Shown: positions 58,383 to 64,000 of the stretch, one piece after another
How the letters are laid out: each line of letters opens with the position of its first letter
Numbering within the stretch: the first letter of the stretch is position 1
Assembly: GCF_004379255.2 (NCBI RefSeq)
Contig: NC_056047.1
Coordinates: 20,970,293 to 21,034,292 of the forward strand
DNA length: 64,000 nt
Direction of reading: 5' to 3'
DNA from: Salvia splendens
Lineage: Eukaryota > Streptophyta > Magnoliopsida > Lamiales > Lamiaceae
Notes under the pieces: generated by a model
Told to the model about the DNA's origin: nothing
Database searches by the model: none
The model's input: the letters and a program-made list of their open reading frames with translations, nothing else
Translations under genes and position numbers: made by a program

Positions 58383-60746
58383 ACCATTTATTCTCACAAA
58401 ATTACTCACTTGTAATTTCGTTGTTTGCAACTCTATTGCAATTAGTTATGTCAGTATTTACCCAGATTATGTCATGTGCTTTTTTACCCAACTCATAAAT
58501 TTTAAAGTTTCCTGGATTATTTAAGTAACTAGTGTAGTAGTGTACGATAGGTAGCGAAAGTGTGTATAGGTTGTGAAATTCGATCTCTCTTCCGTAAACT
58601 ATTGCATAGAACCGGCTATATTACCTACTGTGAATGATGCTTACAACCAGTCTACTAAGTAGAAGAATTAGATTTATTATATACATTTAAATGTTTGAGA
58701 AATATCTGATAAATGCATAAAGAAACACAATGTAATAAAACTTCCACTTCTTTTTGCTTTGGGTTAAAAGTGGATTTTAGAGTTTATTCTATCAAAGCAA
58801 AATTCTATTCGTGCTAATTGCTCGAAACATGCTTTTCAATATACAACTTTAACAGTGTAACACTTGTGCGATTTAGTGACTTTATATGTAACACCCGACT
58901 TTTTCTATCCTTTTTAATCGTCACTCAAAGGACATCGTTTTTTTAAGACGATTTTTTTTCTTGCATTTGTTTCTTTTCGTCAATTAAATGAATAGTACTA
59001 TGTGTTCTTCAGTCGATCAAAAAATATAATGTAGTACAATGTTAGGCGTATCAATTATCCATTCAAAAGAAATTTAATTTTCTTTATTTGAGCCCAATTT
59101 GGTTTGAGATTTGAGAAGCCTTTTTTCACCAAATTAATTTCTCTTGTGAGCTCAATAAGACAAATCCTTCATCAGTTATCCATTCAAAAGAATTTTAAAT
59201 TTCTTTATTTGAGCCCAATTTGGTTGAGATTTGAGAAGCCTTTTTTTCCCCAAATTAATTTCTTGTGAGCTCTATAAGATAAATCCTTCCTCAATCCAGC
59301 GTGAATGTTCTCTTCCACCACATGATCATTTTACTTTTTTATCCCTTCAGATTCTCCCACTTTTCACTTGCAAGAGTTGAACCATGGAATTAATTGTTTG
59401 GGCCGATTAGTTAAAAGAAGGTAAAAGTATCATTGGGCTGTTTGTTTATTAAAGTTGGGTCTTTGTTTTTATTCTTTGGGCTGGAAGAGTAAGTAGAGAA
59501 GACATGGTTTTGTGATGTATTTTATGGTTTGGGCCGATGGATTCGAATAATGGAAAGGAGGTTGGACTGGAATTTAAATAGTTGGGCTGCAGCTGAATCA
59601 ATTTATTTCTCGTGTTGTGGTTTATTAATAGACTTTTGGGGATGCGAACGGGCGGCCGCGAAAATCGAAAGGGAGATGAAGACGATATTTTAAAGTCACT
59701 GAAATTTTCTGAATTTCCTAGGAAAGATCGGAAGGTAAAATGAATATCATATAGGATGCATGTGTTGTTTATTAGATTTTTACTAAAGTATTGTGCTTTT
59801 AAGCATGTTATGTTCTTTTGCACTATATTTTAATACGGAAAGTAGAGTTAATGAAGTAAGCAATCAAGGTTGGCTTTCTTTTTAAATAAGGACTATGTCT
59901 TAAGTACATATTTTTTTATGTCAAAGGTGACATGGAGTATGTATTTATCATGTCGTGTTTTGATTTTGATGGAACCTATCTGAAGTAGCTTTTGCCATAT
60001 ATAGTTAATCGAATTCGAATCTGAGTATAGGGTGAGCCCTACTCAGGCTAGTGTACACTGATATTAGATCGTGAGCCATCTTTCCAGTTGGTTGTTCTAG
60101 TGACTTGGAATGTGACCACAACATTCCCTTTCATGTATAGTTCATATATGGATTGATGATGATGATAGATGGTTGCGCAACCAAGTTTAACGATGGAAAT
60201 GATTTTAGTGTCTCGAGTTTTTCTAAAGTTAAAACCCCGAGGTTACTCAATGGTGGCATGATAAATATTTCTGAGCAAGTGCTTTCGGCATGAGTCCACT
60301 GAATGCATCAAGTAATCTGCCTGTGAGCAGTGACGACCATAGTGGGTGTTGAGCATAAAAGTGAAGAAGATCCCCAAATGCTCATGCTCAGAAGATGTCG
60401 TGTCTTCATACATGACATTATTCTACTCTCGAATGCTTCCGCTAGGACATTATTCCTTGTATGCCTTTATGTGAATGAATATTATCTTCTTCTGATTGTT
60501 GAACTACTGAGATTGATATTCAGATTTGCTTCACCTAAAATCCAGGTTTAGCACATTGTTTCATGCCCAAATAATTATTTTTTCCTCTCTTCCTAGCTTC
60601 TCCAATTAATCGCGATCAACCGAGTTTTCTATCATTAGAAAGTGCGGTTATTATATTATATGTACTCCCTCCGTCCACCAATAATCGTCTCATTTTGCCA
60701 TTTTCATCCGTCGCGATCAATGACGGACCTAAGTGGGGTCGGCCGA
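58383..60746. other. Spacer between SOSEKI and the second Copia element
   Basis: No gene is recognised. It holds a diverged tandem duplication with a period of about 121 bp (59051-59295) and a Stowaway left end at about 60664 with no right end. Moderately GC-richer sequence at 59630-59720 has a minus-strand frame that I do not consider coding. Confidence 0.45.
59051..59295. repeat. 121-bp tandem duplication
   Basis: Two units share TTATCCATTCAAAAGAA, TTTATTTGAGCCCAATTTGG, GAGATTTGAGAAGCC and CTTGTGAGCTC, with small indels between them. Confidence 0.85.
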
Positions 60747-61109
60747 TGTTAGTATGCCTTGAATTTTTCTCCCAATTGGGATAGGATTATGTTTCCTAAT
60801 TGGGATAGGCTTATTTTCCTAATTAGGATATGATCTCATGTGTGCCTATTTATATGTGAGTAGAGCACATAATTCTGTGATCGTGATCTTAAATCTGTAA
60901 CAGCAGTCATAATATAATTTGTTCTCCGTTCTTGCCCGTGGACGTAGCCAATTGGCGAACCACGTAAATTCTGTGTCTCTTTACGTTCTTTCGTTTGTCG
61001 ATTACACAATTACTCTATTTTGTCACAACAAACTGGTATCTAGAGCTTGGTTTTCGGACTAGGGTTTTGAATTCCGCATCTGTTAGGGTTTCCGTGTTAA
61101 TCGATCAAG

Positions 61110-61682
61110 ATGTCTGCTTTGAACGTGAAGGTCGACAAATTCACCGATAGAAATAGTTTTAGCTTATGGCAAATCAACATGCGATCTATGTTGAAACAAC
61201 AGGGTTTGTGGGCGCCGCTCAAAACAAAGAAGGCAATGGAGGATTATGAGGAGTGGACAACCTTAGACGAAAAGGCCCACTCGACCATCATGTTGTGCCT
61301 GTCTGACGATGTTATCATCGAAGTTGCTGAGCAGGAGACTGTTGCCGCCCTTTGGACGAAGTTGGAGAGTCTATACATGACGAAGTCTCTAACCAACAAG
61401 TTGCTCCAGAAGCAATGTTTGTTTCGACTACGCATGCAGGAAGGTATGCCCCTTCGGGACCATCTGGAAAATTTGAACAAAATTTTGCTGGATTTGCGTA
61501 ATGTTGATGTTAAAGTAGAAGATGAGGATGCTGCTTTAATTCTGCTAGTTTCTTTGCCCCAGTCGTACGAGAATTTCGTTGAGTCTTTTATGACTGGGAA
61601 AGAAACTCTTTCTTTGGAGGATGTTCGATCTGCTCTTCACATCAGAGAGGATCGTCAACAGGCAACGAGTACAGCCACATAA
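61110..61682 (+). pseudogene. Copia gag
   Basis: 190 residues from MSALNVKVDKFTDRNSFSLW, with the UBN2-type gag core (FSLWQINMRSMLKQQGLW, LWTKLESLYMTKSLTNKL, LRMQEGMPLRDHLE). It ends in TAA at 61680-61682, and the CCHC knuckle CIYCTEPGHWKIDC follows at about 61790 in a different frame, so gag has been separated from its zinc knuckle by an indel. Confidence 0.85.
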
Positions 61683-61779
61683 AATCTGGCATCTGGATTA
61701 TCTGTTACGGGTAAGGGACAGAAGAAATTCGGACATAAGAAACAGAACTCCAAAAGTTTAAAAGGTCCTAAAGCCCTAA

Positions 61780-64000
61780 GTCAGATGACATTTGCATATA
61801 TTGTACAGAACCAGGGCATTGGAAGATTGATTGTCCACAGATAAAGAAGAAATTAGGCAAGAAAAAGGATGCTAACGGTTCTGTGACTGTGGCAGAAGCT
61901 GATGACGCAAACTCGGAAGAAGAACTGGCCTTGGTTGCCGATGAACAACCACAATGTAATGATGTGTGGATTTTGGATTCTGGAGCATCGTATCATCTCT
62001 GTCCTCACAGGGAGTATTTCACCACTTATGAGCAGATAGATGGAGGCAATGTTACCATGGCCAACAATGTTGTTTGCAAGGTGGTTGGCATCGACTCAAT
62101 CAAGATTAGGACGCATGATGGGGTCTTCTGCACCTTGAACGATGTTAGGCATGTTCCACAAATGACGAAGAATCTGATATCGCTGAGTACTCTTGACAGT
62201 AAGGGTCTCAGTTTCAAAGGTGAAAGTGGAGTAATGCATATTCTGAAATGTTCGAAGGTGGTTCTGACAGCTCAGAAACAAGGTACTTTGTATGTTCTGA
62301 GAGGTTCCATCGTGGCAAATTCTGCTGATATTGCATCATCCGAGGTTGCAACCAAGGATATGACCATGCCGTGGCATATGAGGCTCGGTCATATGGGAGA
62401 ACGTGGCATGAGAATCATGTCAAATCATGATTTTCTTTCTGGCCATAAAGTGTAGAAACTTGATTTCTGCGAACACTGTGTATTTAGGAAGCTTCATCGC
62501 AACAAGTTTCCAAAGAAGGGTGTTCATCGAACGAAGGGGACACTTGACTACATTCATATGGATTGTTGGGGTCCCTCACGTGTTGAATCTGTTGGAGGAC
62601 ACAAGTATTTTGTGTCGATGATTGATGACTACTCGAGGATGACTTGGGTGTTTATGATGAAACATAAAGGTGAAGCATTCAAGAAGTTCAAAGAGTGGAA
62701 GACTCTGATTGAAAACCAGACAGGGAAGAAAATCAAGCGATTGAGAACAGATAACGGTCTGGAATTTTGTTCGTCTGAGTTCAACGAGTTCTGCAGGAGT
62801 GAAGGGATTGTTCGATATCACACTGTTAGACATACACCACAGCAGAATGGTGTGGCAGAACGCATGAATCAGACATTGTTGGAGAGGGCAAGATGCATGC
62901 TCTTTCATGTTGGTTTGACTAGGAAGTTTTGGGCAGAGGCAGTAAACACGACGTGTTATCTGACAACCGTGATCCTCACACTGGCTTTGACTGTAAGATA
63001 CCTTACGAGGTATGGTCTAATGATATGCCTGCAGATTATTCTTCGCTTAGAGTTTTTGGTTGTACTGTTTATTATCATGTCAGTGAGGGTAAACTAGAAC
63101 CGAGAGCTAAGAATGGTATATTTGTTGGTTATGGGAATGGAGTTAAGGGATACAGAATCTGATCACCTTCAGAGGATAGAATTATTCTCAATCGGAATGT
63201 GGTGTTTGATGAAAATTCTATGCTTAACTCTACTGTGAAGTCTAGTGTTGTAGAGGATTTGGAAGGTGTTGATAAACAGGTGGAGCTGCAAGTCACTCAC
63301 GATGAGAGTGAATCACAAATCCAAGGTGGAGAAGATCAACACACTACTGCTGAAGCTACTACTGATACTTCTAGTTTTGATGTTCATCCAGAAGCTCGTC
63401 AGAGAAGCATTGCTATTGACAGAGCTAGGAGGACAGGTGTGAAGCCTCCGTTGAATTATGGCTTTGAGGACATGATGACATATGCACTACAAGTTGCCAG
63501 TGAGGTGGAAGATGAACCATCTACTGAAGAACCATCCACCTATAAGGAAGCTGTTTTGAGCAGTGAGCGTGTTAAATGGCTCGCTGCAATGGGAGAAGAG
63601 ATGGAATCACTATGGAAGAATCTGACATGGGAGCTAGTCAAACGGCCTAAGGGGAGAAAGATTGTTACTTGCAAATGGATCTTCAAGAAGAAGGAAGGGA
63701 CCACAGTAGATGAGGGTATTAGATACAAAGCTCGGCTAGTTGCAAGAGGGTTCACACAGAGGGAGGGGGTTGACTATAATGAGATTTTCTCGCCAGTGGC
63801 CAGACATACTTCCATCAGAGTGTTACTAGCGATGGTTGCACATTATGATCTAGAGCTTGAGCAACTAGACGTGAAGACAACTTTCCTACACGGATTGCTT
63901 GAAGAAGATACCTACATGACTCAGCCAGAGGGATTCGTGGTTCTTGGCAAGGAGGATTATGTTTGCAAGCTGAAGAAGTCTTTGTATGGACTAAAGCAGT
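61780..64000 (+). pseudogene. Copia pol (PR, IN, RT), broken and partial
   Basis: Pieces in order: knuckle and protease (WILDSGASYHLC, near 61970), GAG-pre-integrase (MPWHMRLGHMGERGM) ending at TAG 62453-62455, and integrase core (MDCWGP, MIDDYSRMTWVF, LRTDNGLEFCS, QNGVAERMNQTL). A frame change near 62960 and an in-frame TGA at 63160-63162 (after GYRI, where W is usual) follow. RT is then open to the edge: YKEAVLSSERVKWLAAM, CKWIFKKK, YKARLVARGFTQ, FSPVARHTSIR and SLYGLKQ. The YVDD motif lies beyond the window. Confidence 0.87.

Larger units (their letters stand above)
60747..64000 (+). mobile_element. Ty1/Copia retrotransposon, truncated by the window edge
   Basis: 5' LTR of 284 bp at 60747-61030 (TGTTAGTATG..TCACAACA), then primer site TGGTATCTAGAGC at 61034, a variant of the initiator-Met site TGGTATCAGAGC with one extra T. 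Gag begins at 61110 and pol continues past 64000. Several frame breaks show it is no longer autonomous. It resembles Tnt1-type elements. The 3' LTR is outside the window. Confidence 0.88.

Noticed and set aside
59449..59823. 124-codon minus-strand frame
   Set aside because: No recognisable domain, AT-driven composition, no splice or promoter context.

Overview
This is plant nuclear DNA, almost certainly from a eudicot. Introns are short and AT-rich with GT..AG borders, the genes are typical angiosperm families, and most of the rest is plant transposable elements. Many short elements begin CTCCCTCCGTYCC, a Stowaway type common in asterids, so a Lamiales-like asterid is plausible but unproven.

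Host genes, left to right: the last exon of a heavy-metal-associated isoprenylated protein (HIPP, cut by the left edge); a six-part, five-coding-exon SmD2 spliceosome core gene (14054-15280, +); a 13-exon MIKC*-type MADS-box gene (16673-19630, -); an intronless TRAPPC12-like TPR gene (24525-25673, +); a ten-exon plastid prephenate/aspartate aminotransferase gene (27746-30682, +); and a six-exon SOSEKI/DUF966 polarity gene (55437-58382, +). Exon boundaries were worked out by hand, and each complete spliced model stays in frame from start to stop. The genes are functionally unrelated neighbours, as usual in plants.

The spaces between them are filled by mobile DNA. A Copia element (4987-13039, - strand) is a three-LTR composite with one pair of 5-bp target duplications and a decayed gag-pol. 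A solo LTR of a related family lies at 21785-22640. A probable solo Ty3 LTR (34008-39168) has been split by a hAT element and by a Harbinger element carrying a broken ORF1. A 10.9-kb Ty3/Gypsy element of Tat type (42449-53349) has LTRs differing at one base in 606, a perfect TCCTT duplication and intact coding regions. A second Copia element runs off the right edge. There are also three PIF/Harbinger derivatives, three or four Mutator-like TIR elements (one holding a gene-like coding fragment), hAT MITEs and at least a dozen Stowaway MITEs.

The most interesting system is the young Gypsy element. Its gag-protease and pol frames are separated only by an in-frame UAG followed by CAA UCA, which fits the CAR-YYA readthrough context. 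It also carries on the opposite strand a predicted four-exon gene that converges on pol across an array of 39-bp repeats. This element landed six bases inside a Stowaway MITE, whose two halves still flank it.
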